64,000 nt of DNA, from positions 26,940,689 through 27,004,688 of the forward strand of contig NC_135017.1 of NCBI RefSeq assembly GCF_051020955.1, given 5' to 3'. The stretch comes from Megalopta genalis. Its lineage: Eukaryota; Arthropoda; Insecta; Hymenoptera; Halictidae. The translations under genes and the position numbers were made by a program. This document shows, one piece after another, positions 10,641-22,712 of this stretch. The notes beneath the pieces were generated by a model. That model did not search any database. It saw nothing but the letters and a program-made list of their open reading frames with translations, and was not told the DNA's origin. The first letter of the stretch is position 1. Every line of letters starts with the position of its first letter.

Positions 10641-12058
10641 CTTCGCAAAGACTTCTTAAAACTTGTTATACGAGTTTATGGCTGTTCTATTGAGCAGAAA
10701 TGTGAAACGTGTAAAACCCTCGGATACCATAATCGGTGTACCATGTGTAATTGCAAAGTTGACTTTCATTTAAAGTTCGATGAAACGGCGAAGAATGGTC
10801 GTAAATCAATTTTTAAGAGATCGTTGGAAAAGGGAAGCTTCAATCTTCGAGTGAACGGTGAATTCAGTCGTAAAAGATATTTTCCAAAAGTTTTTAGGGA
10901 CGTTACAATTTGTAGCATTTTCGTGGAGACGTGTATCTTCGGTTTCCCATTTCCTCCCGGATAAATCGATTTCGTGTCTACGGGATATCGGAAAAGAAGA
11001 ACTGCGATGGAAAACTTGCTGCAGTCTGTTTTTTGGTGGAGAACGGCAGAGTTACATCAGCGATCACGATCATGGACAGCTATTATGATCGGCAATGTTA
11101 CTCGAGCTTTTTCGGTGAAAAGAAAACAAGCTATCGCGGCAACTTTCAAATGAGAAAAGAGAGAAAAACGACGCGAGGCAGTTAAATAAAATACAGTTAC
11201 CAGCGGAGAAGAAAAATTCGGAATTTTCGCTTTTTCGAAGGGCTGTCAGGCGTATGCAAATTTGGGAAAACTTATTACCCATATATACAGAGTGTGCCCA
11301 CCTAAATTTACATGACCGATATTCAGGAGAAACACGTTGCCCGGCGTAGAATCCCTTGAAATATTTAAATTTAATGAATAAAGTTGGTCGAAATCAATTT
11401 TATTAGAATACGCCGTTCATTATTGCGTGAACTAGTTTGAAATTGAATGAAACAAACTCTCCGTCAAAAGTTCGGACACTATTAATTTCGCAGAAATTAG
11501 CGCACGCAGTGATCGTTAATTAAACTGCTCGGTATGTTTTAACATTTGTTAACAACATCAATAGAAGCTGTATGTCACAGTATTCGTTAAAAAAGAAATG
11601 GTAAATGTCTTCGCTATAATAAAATACCAGCACAAAGTAAAATTATATTAGAAAATGACAGTCGCATTACATGACAGTCTCACATTATGCTAAAAAAATG
11701 ACAGAACCATAAGTCCCACTTAAAGTGTTTCCTCCCTAACAAAATGTCAAGTCTGATTAAAATACTATCCAACGTGAAACGAATAATGTCATTCGTTCGT
11801 ATTAGATTACCAAAATAAATGTATTTTAAGCTATGATTTAATAATGATAATGAATTAAATAACTAAAATATTCCAAATTATGGCACACAAATTTTCAGTG
11901 TTTTCCGAATGAAATACTATCTGAAATATCATTTTAACAAATTTTTTACAATGAATAAAATATTTTATTTCTAAAAGTATGCATTCTCTCTCTCTTTTTT
12001 TGAGCAAATAAAATACATTATTTTCAAAAATGCATGCACGATCTAAAGTAAAATATCT
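10641..12058. other. Unique DNA; one isolated transposon end at 11285
   Basis: 10740-11190 has short overlapping frames with no domain. At 11285 the sequence 'TACAGAGTGTGCCCACC' resembles the outer end of the family B elements (15087, 16781, 56372), but I see no partner end within 700 bp. 11190-12058 is AT-rich with nothing recognised. Confidence 0.4.
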
Positions 12059-12468
12059 ACAGTGGCCCACAAAAGTGTTCGTACATCTTTTAAAATGCAA
12101 TAACTTCTTTAAAACTGAAACTAAAAGTGATTTTAATTTCTTTTTTAGATGATAGCGGGATTGATCTACTAGACGATGATCAAAATGCTGTTTTAAAATT
12201 TTGCTATTGTTTAGAATGATAAAGGAAAACTTTTAATTTTTTTTATCTGACTCTTTAATGGAAATTTAAAAAATGCCTCTCGTAGATCTCGGTAACTTAC
12301 ACGTATACTGAAAATTTTATCGAAATCAGTTGACGTTCTAATGAGTTATAACAAATTAAAGATGACAAAAATTTTGTCAAGTTTTTTATTTTATTAAAAA
12401 AAGGCATTTTAAAATTTTTAAAAAGTTATTACGTTTCAAAATGTGTACGAACACTTTTGTGCAACCAC
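12059..12468. mobile_element. MITE, family G, copy 1
   Basis: About 410 bp with inverted ends: left 'AGTGGCCCACAAAAGTGTTC', right 'GAACACTTTTGTGCAACCAC'. The left half aligns with the reverse complement of the right part of the element at 35495-36190, including 'TTTTTTAGATGATAGCGGGA' and 'CTAGACGATGA'. There is no open frame, so it is non-autonomous. Confidence 0.75.
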
Positions 12469-13792
12469 CATATTTATTATTTGCCACTTAAAATACTATT
12501 TTAACCAGTTCCGGTTGAGAGTTTTACTAAAATAGTAAACAAAAAAACTGTTCTATTACATGAACACTCGCGTTTCGTTTACTTCGTTAGGCTCGATCGA
12601 GTACGATTATTGCGATTTCGGACGGGCTCGAATAATTCAGGCGAATTAATGAGTGGCAACTAGTTCCGAGCGCGGGGAGGAACAGTTTGCAGGTACATAC
12701 CCGGGGCCCGTATATCTTCCCGGTAAGTCCGCGTAAGTCTCCTATAAAGTCTCTGCGTGAGATATCAGTTTCCCGCAGGTGTCGACGATGCCTCGAGGAA
12801 CTAAATCGACTCGCACGAAGTTCACGGCTAGATATCATTGACTAAAACAACCGCTCGCATACGAGCCGTCCATTCGGGCTTTGCCCATTTCCATCGAGCC
12901 GGCTCGTGTTCCCCCGGCAAATGGTTTTCGTATCGACCGATACGTCAGGACGGCGCAGCGCTTTGCCCTCGGCCTACGTCGTCGAACCTATCCGCCGGTA
13001 ATCCATATTTGATCGGTTGCACAGTTTCTTAAATTATCCTCGAACGACTCCCTTAAACATGTCGAACCGGCGGCCGTGAATTTATCGCTCGCGGGAACCA
13101 CGCCGCGGCGCAGCGAGATACCGCGTTCACACGATTTATAACGGAAAGAACCGTATTCTATCGTGGGAAATTTATATCGTCTCGTTCGCAATTTCGCAAA
13201 AGAATCTCGCGGATACGCGCGAATAGATCACCGACAGATTTTTAATCTCCGCGAAACGTACCCCTCCGAGGCGTTTTACGCGCCGAGCCGCGCGAGGCCG
13301 CGCAACCTTCGCAGCTACGGCTGCCGAGAAAATTGGATTGCATTAGGTTCCCGCTTTTATTTTTCAAGTTTATGGCGAGATATCTTTGTTCGGGATAAAT
13401 GCGTTTTTGTTTCACGCTTTTTCTGTCGAATTATTGGGCTGCGGATACCTCGATTCCTTATGATAGATATAAGATAGCGATATTATTAACCCTAGAAAGA
13501 TAACCATATGACAACGTACGTAAAAGATAACCATACGCTTCAGAGGCGCATGCTTTTCTAAGGCGTCAATTTTATACTAACAATGGATATTTATTTAAGT
13601 TAATCTAGTCATTTTAAAGGTTTGGCATTATTGTAAAAATAAAATGCATTTATATTATATTTTTTTATATTTTAAGTAATTTTAAACTTAAATCACTAGA
13701 CCTCTATGAAAAATTAACAAAAATCAACAGTCTTCGCAGGCGCCTCTGCGACGTAGGTTATCTTTCTCGGGTTAATAAGATAGTAAAAGTTC
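12469..13792. other. GC-rich island without a supported gene
   Basis: 12580-13480 is one of the more GC-rich parts of the window. It has overlapping open frames on both strands (up to 104 codons at 13163-13477) but no splice-bounded exon or domain I can recognise. It could be regulatory DNA. 13480-13790 is AT-rich filler. Confidence 0.3.
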
Positions 13793-14277
13793 GTTGAATA
13801 ATATATGCGCGACCTCTAGCAGCTGAAAAATATGCCAATACCGTAAATAAAAGCGAGATAGCAATCTTGTTAATGCTTGTTGAATATGCACGACTTCTAG
13901 CAGCTGAAAAATGTGTCAATACCGTAAATAAAAATGAGACAGCAATATTATTAATGTTTGTTGAATATGCATGACCTCTAGCAGCTGAAAAATGTGTCAA
14001 TACCATAAATAAATATGAGATGGCAATATTATTAATGTTTGTTGAATATGCACGACTCCTGGCAGCTAAAACATGTGTCAATACGATAAATAAAAGTGAG
14101 ACAGCAATATTATTAATGTTTGTTGAACACGCGCAACTTCTAGCAGCTGAAATATGTGTCAACACCATAAATATCGTAGAATACTCGGAACAGTTACAAA
14201 GTTTGAAAAAAGACCGAACAAATATCAAATCGAAATACGCTTTGATTCTCCTGTTATCAAAATGTAGAAATTGAAAT
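13793..14277. repeat. Five-copy 81-bp array, open on both strands (decayed 27-residue repeats)
   Basis: Copies begin at 13793, 13879, 13960, 14041 and 14122. Spacing is exactly 81 bp except the first (86 bp, a TAATA-type insertion). On the + strand the unit reads 'VEYARLLAAEKCVNTVNKNE' plus seven residues. The frame is open from about 13803 to 14274 except for one TGA at 13972, where other copies have CGA, a CpG-to-TpG change. On the minus strand 14228 to 13758 is open without interruption for 156 codons (unit 'VLTHFSAARSRAYSTNINN' plus eight). Because 81 is divisible by three, openness alone cannot decide the strand. The array may be a relic of a repeat-containing gene or simply a minisatellite. 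Confidence 0.7.
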
Positions 14278-14432
14278 AAATGAAGGCGTACACGAAATAG
14301 AAATTGTCTTGTTCTATTGGGGAAATTATTAAGGACGAAGGAGTGCTAATCAGTGTAGCTGTGGGAGAAATCGTAATGCAAGGAGTTGAAAGAAAAGAAA
14401 CGTCATCGTATTGTTAACACTACAGTGTTAAC

Positions 14433-14622
14433 GCTAATTCGCGCTCAGATTGAACACAAAAATCGACAATTTTGGAAGAGGAGATACGATTGTTTGAGTC
14501 TTGCATCTCGCTTGTACAGTTGTTGTTGACATTCGAGCCGCAAGGATCAAATAATCGTATCTCCTTTTCCCAAATTGTCCATTTTTGTGCGCAATCTGAA
14601 CGCGAATTAGAGAGAAATTACT
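14433..14622. mobile_element. Inverted-repeat element, family H, copy 1
   Basis: The left arm starts 'CTAATTCGCGCTCAGATTGA' and runs about 55 bp. The right arm is its diverged reverse complement ending 'CTGAACGCGAATTAG'. The outer right flank 'AGAGAAATTACTGTA' resembles the end 'GAGAATTTACTGTA' of the element at 25617-25838. The interior is GC-richer and non-coding. Confidence 0.55.
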
Positions 14623-15086
14623 GTACTCTTCCCACGACCGGTCAAATGATTAGAATTTCCTATATGCAACGTAATTGCATCGCTTTTAAACTTCACGATT
14701 TTTCCTAATATATACGTATAATACATTTTTCAATATTCACTTCTTTTATTGGTATTTGTTTTCTGAGAAAAATTTGTAGTCTGTCTTACCTACCACGACC
14801 GGCCATTTAACCGGTTGATTTATTATTGTTGATTTATATCCTTTTGTAATAGGATTCTCTCAAAGACCCAATTCTGAGTCATTACAAACAAAATGTAATG
14901 CAATTGTGGCATGATTTTACCTTTAAGTGTTTACAATTCCCACTCGCCTATTGGCCTCGCGGTGTTTATTTTCGTAATCGGTATCCGAAGCGGTCCGAAA
15001 CCTCAAATAAAACGTACATTATATACCCCCGAATAAAAGAAACTATATTTTTATACTGTCAAATTGGCTATTATCTCTATTCTAAA
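14623..15086. other. Unique DNA, nothing recognised
   Basis: AT-rich, with a 99-codon + frame (14898-15197) that runs into the family B element and is therefore probably chance. Confidence 0.35.
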
Positions 15087-15452
15087 GGTCGTCCCAAAAT
15101 TATGGTACTTCCGGTAAATGAGGGATTCCTGATGTCATTTGAAGTAACTTTTTCCTTAGCGAAAATGCAATTCGCGGCTTTGTTTACGAGTTATTAACGA
15201 AGAACAATGACCAATAAGAGGCAAGCTCGGCAGACGCGAGGTGGCTCAGCCAACGAGCGCACGAAGCCCAGTTACGCTGTTTGGCTCGGCCGTCTCGCGC
15301 CAGCTGATCTCGCCTCTCATTGGTCAGTGTTTACCGTTGATAGCTCGTAAACGAAGCCGCGGATTGCATTTTCGCTAAGGAAAAAGTTACTTGGAATAAG
15401 CTCAGGAACCCCTCATTTTCTGGAAGTACCATGGCTTTGGAACATCCTGTAT
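15087..15452. mobile_element. Long-inverted-repeat element, family B, copy 1
   Basis: The element is about 366 bp and is almost entirely an imperfect palindrome. The left end is 'GGTCGTCCCAAAATTATGG' and the right end 'AACATCCTGTATATT'. Inner landmarks occur on both arms in opposite sense: 'AGTAACTTTTTCCTTAGCG', 'TTTACGAGTTATTAACG', 'GACCAATAAGAGGC'. The centre is GC-rich. The outer ends are more decayed than in the copies at 16781 and 56372. Confidence 0.75.
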
Positions 15453-15689
15453 ATTAAAAAATATAAGTTATGCTAAAGACCGCGAGACCGTATACGTGAA
15501 GTGTCGGTAGATTTAGAGTTAATATTTTCCTCGAAGGTCTGTACAGATGACGTCGGTAAACTCGGTATCGGTGAACGATCCGGAGTTCGTTTCCTCCCTC
15601 TCGGCTCGAACGCTTCAAGCACCTTTTCCAGGATAATTGAAAATCTACTCCTGCGGTTTTCCTGTCGTTGTCGAAGTGCCTTCCTTCCT

Positions 15690-15733
15690 CTACTTTCCGC
15701 TCTATCTCTATCTCTCTCACCTTTCCTCTCCCT

Positions 15734-15773
<40 letters not shown>
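15690..15773. repeat. (CT)n microsatellite
   Basis: A polypyrimidine run of CTCTCT, with CCTCTC variants at its left end. It explains the Leu-Ser or Arg-Glu repeat frames on the two strands here, which I do not annotate as genes. Confidence 0.95.
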
Positions 15774-15775
<2 letters not shown>

Positions 15776-16780
15776 ATGTTCCTCTCCCCGACACTCGAAA
15801 ACGCGAATTATGCATGCGCCCCATCTCCAACGGCAGCTCTCGACGCACACTGGAAAGACCCATACTAGCCACATGCGACGATATAATGGCCCATGGAGTT
15901 CCTCATTGAACCTTCAACCGTGATATATCAAGGTATTCCATTACGGGATTCTACCGCGCCGTGGACGTACAAATTCGCCGGTAGAACACGCTTCCGTAGA
16001 TCATTAAGTCACCGAGAGGTTCTGCATGACATTCTAATGAGCCCGGTGCTCGACGAAGTTCACTGTTGTGACCTGGAATTAGAACTGTAACATAGGGTTC
16101 CGCGAGGTCATCGCTTTCTCAAGAAAGTCGCGGTGGGTAACAAAATGATTAGGTCGGGTCATAAATAACTTTCGTGCTTTCACCATAGACATTTATATTT
16201 CGTTCTTCTTTTATTTATTTTCTTTGTTCTTTTTTCTTATTTCATTTATTTTGAATCCTTATCTATTTAGCGAAAGGAAAAACTCGTTTGTTCCGGTGAC
16301 TCAGCGGGCGCATATGAACAATAGATTCTAGCTGCATCGGGTCTTACTTATGACTCGACCTAACGAGTCAAGTTTTGGATGATTCATCTGTCCGTAGCAC
16401 GTTTGACCAAAATGTTAATGGTTATGAGACAGACGCGTAACAAAAGTTCAGTCTTTTCTTAAGCTTTCGTTTATTTAGGAAGAGTAGTTCCTTTGCGATA
16501 GAACCATGTTTTTCAACCGTGCGAAGCCGCTGAGCCACGATCTACGCTTTGCAGTTTCGTACGAATTTTTCCTGCTGACATCTATAGATTTACCAAAGAT
16601 ATTTATTACGCTTCGATCCATACGATTATCGATCATTTTAGACCCTCCTGATTTCGGTGCAATCGATACTCTTATCTTGCTCAAAGGTCTTAACCTTTTA
16701 GGTACGGTTGAATTCTGCGCGAGGCTGTTTCTCTGGACGGCAGAGTCTGATGTATGCTGTGCAGAGTCTAATACTGTATA
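15774..16780. other. Unique DNA, no gene supported
   Basis: Short frames on both strands (for example 16475-16795 on the minus strand) have no recognisable domain. No splice-bounded exon was found. Confidence 0.35.
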
Positions 16781-17149
16781 TACAGGGTGTCCCAAAAATG
16801 TCTCGCAATCCGAAAGTGGCGAGCTCCTCAGGCCATTTGAAGCAACTTTTTCCTTTAAAATAATTTTCTCCGAGGCACCGTTAACGAGTTATTAACGAAA
16901 AACAGTGACCAATGAGAGGCGAGCTCGGCTGGCGCGAGGTGATCGAGCCAATGAGCGGAACTGGGCTTCGTGCGCTGGTTGGCTGGGCCGCCTCGCGTCA
17001 GCTATACTCGATTCTTATTGGTCACTGTTTTTCGTTAATAACTCGTTAACGCTGCCTCGGAGAAAATTTTTGTAAAGAAAGAAGTTGCTTCAAATGATCC
17101 GAGGAACCCGCCATTTCCGGATTGCGAAACATTTTTGGGACACCCTGTA
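16781..17149. mobile_element. Long-inverted-repeat element, family B, copy 2 (best ends)
   Basis: The 369-bp palindromic element has ends 'TACAGGGTGTCCCAAAAATG' and 'CATTTTTGGGACACCCTGTA', a perfect 20-bp terminal inverted repeat. The arms continue inward for over 130 bp with mismatches. The TA dinucleotides at the extreme ends may be the target duplication. The arms share 'GAGTTATTAACGAAAAACAG' and 'TGACCAATGAGAGGCGAGC' with copies 1 and 3. No coding capacity is present. Confidence 0.85.
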
Positions 17150-17248
17150 GACTGTTGTAAATCGATGTGAAGACAAAAGAAGTGTGAAACAATGCATATG
17201 AAGACGATTATTTGGTTCAAACGATGAGCGAGTGAGCTACTAGAGCAA

Positions 17249-17350
17249 GCCACTATAGTGGCGCGTCGTCCAGAGAGATGACATCCGCGAAAGCCACTAT
17301 AGTGGCGTGTCGTTCTGAAAGATGACATCCGCGGAAGCCACTATAGTGGC
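17249..17350. repeat. Three 44-bp repeats, each with a perfect 14-bp palindrome
   Basis: 'GCCACTATAGTGGC' is a perfect palindrome and occurs at 17249-17262, 17293-17306 and 17337-17350, exactly 44 bp apart. The spacers are nearly identical ('GATGACATCCGCG' in both). The array starts 100 bp after the end of a family B element. Confidence 0.9.
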
Positions 17351-19679
17351 GCGTCGTGCCTGGAAGATTAAATGCCTTAAAGTTTGTAGATGTCATTGAG
17401 GGTACAGTCGAATTAGATGTATTTCATCGTTACGTATCGCGATGTTCACTTACTTTTGTCACCCACTGTACATACACTTGGAAGCACAAGCGATTTTTGC
17501 TTCGTAAGAATGATAAATTAACTTTTGTAGCCTTCGTAGAAAGATTACGTATTCGCTGCAGGTGGCTAGGAAAATCCGGGCCGATATAGATCTATACCGT
17601 CGAGAGACGCAAGCTGATCTCTTTTTATACTGTTTCTCTTTAGCGAATATGTATACCGTTATTACGGTCTAGAACTCAAACCGAATTTGCATTTTTATGA
17701 TAAAGTTTCAAAATAGGAAACTGGGATAGAGTTCACCTTTGTGAATCGATGATAAAAGTAATTCAAGATTCAAAATTGAAAATTATTTCGTTGCGAGACC
17801 CACGAGCTGAATTTTCATTCTATCCTTAATCACTTTAGCGAGTTAAAAATTATTCAACGCTGCATGTTAAATTCTTTAAACATTTCTACTGTGTTGCATT
17901 TGTTTCGCAGATTCTTATAATAATTTTATCTCCTGCATAAGAATCCCTTTGTTACAAGAAACGGTGTAATAAAGAAGAGATTTTTTTATAGTCGTCACGA
18001 ATACAATAAATATTAAAATAAAAATACGTGTATAATCATAGAATACAAGAAGTAAGAAATAATGTAACATTATATAAAACATGTATACATAGTAGATATA
18101 ATGATTGCTGGAAATATAATCAAATAATTCGTAACGTGAATGCATAAAATCCTTAGCCTGGTTACAAGTGCATCAAAATTTACGATGCAGAAGTAGGATT
18201 TTTTTATATCAATATTTCCAGCGACAATTGCAGTTTGATAATAAAATTTCATTTATTTAGATACCAGAGTCCCGGCGATTTCGATGATTAGAGCATAGAT
18301 TCAGTGTTCGTTGCTGACGACTTAGAATTTAGATATCAACGTCCGAACGAGTCGATGATTTCGTTTTGCATCTGGAAACGCATATGCGGAAAATGAGATT
18401 TCATCGGTCGGCATGATACGACGTTATTATATTCGCGGAGATACCGATCGAAAAGGCCGATATGCGAATCTTCAGAACGGCGTGATTGAAAAATACTGGC
18501 CGATACTATTTGTCTGACCGAGGGCAGCCCGTTATTATGCCCGATACAAAGTTTTATGGTTTGCCGTGCGTTCCATGGGGAAATCATCCGCGAAATTGCA
18601 TAACGGAATTTCACCCTAACTTCGGGGCATCTATCAACGGGATCTCGCATAGAGGATTTGTTCGGTTACGTGATTAATTAATCTCTCAGACGGTAGAAGA
18701 AGGATTACCAAGATTGATCATTAAGGCCATTGAAATCCAGTCGCATGTGCATCTGTCAAACACAGCTACTTGTTCCGAAAGATCGATGTAATACGCTGTG
18801 TAAACCGTATTAGATTCTCGCGAGATCAATTAGCAATTGCCGAACTGTCACTCGGCGCAATGTAAACATTCGCGGCTCATCCTAGAAACGAAATTTACAT
18901 TTTGCGATGTGCTGTTGCTTGCAGCTCGAAGTTCGAGCTGCCTTGAACATGTCTTGGTCAAGCTGTCAGAAATCGATGTAACAGAGGCACTAGTTACGAA
19001 ACAATTTCTTCAAATGCAACCATTAAAATGAATTTGTAATATTAATCGAAATGAAATATAAAAATGTGCCTTTAAAAATATTTCAAGGTCCACGAAGCAC
19101 TAAAAGCAACTATTTTATATTGCTTCGTAAAAGTAACAAGCATATATTTATTATTAGAGCGCGGATCTTTGTGCGAAATAAAAAATAATCCAAGACGAGT
19201 GTAAGGAGCAGAAATTAAATAAAAATAGATTGTTCTGTCAATAATTTTGATAAGTTCAATATACTGTAACAGTATTTTTAAATTCTCCTTATGTTTTTTA
19301 TAATTCTATATATATTTCAGCTAACCAGTTTGCTATTTCTTAAATTAATTCGTTATTATTGTCTCTGGCCGATTACTTATTGCCAAGGGTAGTATTATTA
19401 AAATTGATTTTTCGATGTAAAATATTATTGACCCGCTGAAAGTGGTTCAAACGTTTTCACAAAATCCACACGTTTTTCGCAAAAATCACGTATTAAAAAA
19501 TTGTAACTCCGCCGTGGTGACATTGAAAGGAACGTCAAGAATTGTGAAAACGAACGAAGTCGTGCCTTCCCGAGGAATTTCATCGGTTCAGGCTCCGTCT
19601 CTATTTTCGTAAATGCCGTCGACAGAGCGAAGAGAATTTTTCTATCGGGTATCTGCCAGTCAGACATAAAGAAAAAATA
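17351..19679. other. Unique DNA with one partial MITE A
   Basis: 18330-19030 is GC-richer, with short frames and no supported exon. At about 19155-19290 'GCGCGGATCTTTGTGCGAAA' and the following AT-rich text match the left half of family A MITEs, with no right end visible. The rest holds nothing I recognise. Confidence 0.4.
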
Positions 19680-19685
19680 GCTGAA

Positions 19686-20041
19686 GCATAAACGCGACGA
19701 AAGAGAAAGAGAGAGAGAGAGAAAGAGAGCGAGAGAGAGGGAGCAAGAGAGGGAGCAGGAGGGAGAGAGCAAGAGAGAGAGCAGAAGACGGAGAGAAAGA
19801 AAGAGAGCAAGAAAAAGAGAAAGAAAGTGAAAGAGGGAAAGAAAGAGAGAGAACAAGAGAGAGAGAAAGAGAACAAGAGAGGGAGAAAGAAAGATAGAAA
19901 GAAAGAGAGCAAGAGAAAGAGAGATAGAAAAAAAGAGAGCGAGAGAAAGAGAGAGAGATAGAAAAAAGGAGAGAGAACAAGAGAGAAAAAAGAGAGAGCA
20001 ATAGAGAGAGAACAAGAGAGAGAAAAAGAGAGAAAGCAATA

Positions 20042-20086
<45 letters not shown>

Positions 20087-20140
20087 CAAGAGAAAGAGAA
20101 AGAGAAAGAGAGAGAGAAAAAGAGAGAGAGAGAGAGGACG
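19686..20140. repeat. Polypurine (GA-rich) tract of about 450 bp
   Basis: The + strand is almost only A and G (GAGAGA, AAAGAG, GAGCAAGAG words) with very few pyrimidines. The opposite strand is a polypyrimidine tract. This yields Ser/Leu/Phe-only frames on the minus strand up to 295 codons (19425-20312), which are artefacts of composition. Long mirror-like polypurine tracts can form triplex structures and stall polymerases. Confidence 0.95.
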
Positions 20141-22285
20141 TTCGAGAAAATTTCCATGGAGTTCTGAAGACGCGACACAATGGCGTGACCCTCGAAAATC
20201 TCGCGTAATTCGATGATGGCCGAGGCTTTAAGAGCTTTCCGGAGCGGACCGTTTCTGTCTTTACGGGCGTTTTCCTCTCGGCGAGGTCCAGATAACCGCG
20301 CCGTGTTGACATAACGCCGTCCTCATTGTATTTATCTGGCTGCGAACACGAAAGCCACCGGATAATGCCGACATTGTGTGTTCACGTGGAATATTGCGCG
20401 CGCGTTTTCTGTGCGGTCGGTGTATTCGCGAGCGCGGCCGCGCGCGTATGCAAACAGAAAATGCAAGGCGTCCTGCCCGTACGCGGGAATTCTTGAAAGC
20501 TCCACTTTGCACTTGCTGAGACGACGTTCTTCCAGCGAGAACGCACAGAGAATTATTCAAACCCGAGGAAATTTTCCGGCGGAAGCCGCGATCGGTAACT
20601 GTTGACCGACGCGGAAACGCCGGAGCATCGAAATTTCGCATATTCCGGCGCTTCTCGGCTCGTTCGAGACGCGAAAATATTTGGGAAATTCTGCGAACAT
20701 TTCGTTCGACGTATCCGACGCGGAATCGATCTGTCCAATTTTTTTCGCGAGCTTCGAGGAAAATATTTAGTTAATGTCCAGTTCATTAGTCCAATATCGC
20801 GGTGCTTCAATAATAATTACAACTGGGAGCTTTGCAGTCAAGGTTAGTTCGGTGTTTATTTGTTGGAAAAATGACCGTTTATTCAATGCGCCGGAAGTGG
20901 TGGTGCGCTTTATCGAAACAATGGAGGGTGTATAAGATAACAATGAAGCATTTGTCGTAATGAGAACGCGGATTTTTATGCAAAAATCCTCGATTCATAG
21001 AAATATATAATACGCCATTTTGCGAACATTATAATACGGATGCGATAGAAAGTCATAAAAATTAAATATCTCTTCTATTATATTTTCTTCCTTTCAGTCG
21101 ACGCTGAATGGGTCCGAGAAAAGATTCCCTCGCCAAATAAATTATTCATTGTAAAAAGCAATGACAAATATTTAAATCAAGAATACAGTGCACGATATTT
21201 CCATAAGCCGTCTGGTATTTTGGTGAAATCTCATAATTATTTCACAGCAATGAGAAGGTATTTTGATTTCGTAATTCGATCTCGTCAATGTCGAATCGAA
21301 TTTTTAACGTTACTCGAAAAAATGACAATTATTCTAAATATTGATTATCAAATACAGAAGAAATTTTCGTTCATCCTGATGTAATTTACTTTAAAAAAAA
21401 ACGCGTGGCTGGAAATTTCACACTTACTTCTTGGTAAAATACATTCGGCTTTTTATAGATAAATATTTTATCCACAAACGTAATCATGTATATTTTTAAT
21501 TGCTGTTCACGGAAATTTCGGACATTGTGCTCGATAACCAGGATACTTCGAGTTCATTTACCATCGATAAAAGGTAAATGCTTTATCGCATGTTATCCGC
21601 TACAAATATCGTTACCCAGAAAGAAAGTACAATTGTCTTTGATACGTGAAAGCTTCTGGTACTCGATTGCACGAGTTTTTCGATGCGTGCTACCGGTCGA
21701 CTGTTGCGAATCGATTTGTTAGACGTCGGACAGGGCTCCCTCCCTCTTGCGCGATCCGGTTCCCTTTTTGTCGAACAATTAACCGCGACATTGGTCTCGA
21801 TAACAACGAGGCTGCTATCTATAACTATATCCGTTGTTTTCCGTGCACGTACTAATGGGAACATGGAAATGCGAAATGGGATGGAACAATGAGAAATGAA
21901 ATATTCCGGTCACGTTCCTGTATCCGTCGCCGTACTTCGTGAGACCGAAGACTTATCAGTTTTATGTGAAAACCAACGGTGCAATGTGTGCCTGTTTTAT
22001 AACATAACAGAGTCGTCGTGCTCAACAAGTGTATTATCACGAAAACCGCCGAATTCATTCGATCGCGATTCTGTTGAGCATTCTTGAAATTTCTACAATT
22101 ATATTCTAACCCCTTAACGGACAATAATTTTCGTCCGCACGTGTCAATCCAGAACTGTGAAACAATTTTTAAACCTTTGCACTGTGATTTCTTTCATTAC
22201 TTTGTTGATTAGCTTCGTACGCAGGTTACATAGACTTCATATGAAAGGGTATAACAGTTTATATAAAAATAAAATAAAATTAAAA
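20141..22285. other. Unique DNA with a GC-rich island at 20160-20780
   Basis: The island has overlapping open frames on both strands (up to 126 codons) without splice support. A short MITE-A-like end ('CGCGGATTTTTATGC') sits at 20966. 21480-21890 is a second GC-richer patch. No gene supported. Confidence 0.35.
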
Positions 22286-22470
22286 TTTATAGGAATTTAT
22301 ATTATATAATATAAATAATATAATATATAATATAATATATATAATATATATAATATAATATAATATAATATAATATAATATAATATAATATAATATAATA
22401 TAATATAATATAATATAATATAATATAATATAATATAATATAATATATATAATTTAAATTCCTATAAATT
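22283..22470. repeat. (TAATA)n array inside inverted arms
   Basis: The left arm 'AAAATTTATAGGAATTTA' and right arm 'TAAATTCCTATAAATTTT' bracket about 150 bp of AT-only DNA, chiefly 'ATAATATAATATAATATA'. The whole stretch can fold as one stem. Confidence 0.85.
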
Positions 22471-22492
22471 TTAATAATACATAAATAAATAA

Positions 22493-22495
<3 letters not shown>

Positions 22496-22546
<51 letters not shown>

Positions 22547-22712
22547 AAAATTTAATTCCTCTGTTATAAAAATGTTCGCATAAATTATAATATAACTATA
22601 TGTATATAGTTATATTATAATTATTAATATATTTATATATTAACTATATATGTACATAGTTATATTATAATTTACGGGAACATTTTTATAACAGAAGAAT
22701 TAAATTTTCTTT
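22496..22712. repeat. (AT)n run followed by a long AT hairpin
   Basis: 22496-22542 is (AT)n. 22543-22712 is an inverted repeat with arms 'GAAAATTTAATTCCTCTGTT' onward and the reverse complement ending 'AACAGAAGAATTAAATTTTC'. The arms extend through 'ATAAAAATGTTC', with AT-rich inner palindromes. Confidence 0.85.

Noticed and set aside
14404..14421. TTAACACTACAGTGTTAA, a palindrome with TTAA at both ends
   Set aside because: Only 10 bp between the TTAA sites; too short to call an element.
15473..15923. Frames of 133-140 codons on both strands around 15.7 kb
   Set aside because: Their core is a (CT)n run, and flanking codons show no domain or splice sites.
19425..20312. 295-codon minus-strand frame rich in Leu and Ser
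   Set aside because: It is the translation of a GA/CT-rich simple repeat and has no coding signature.
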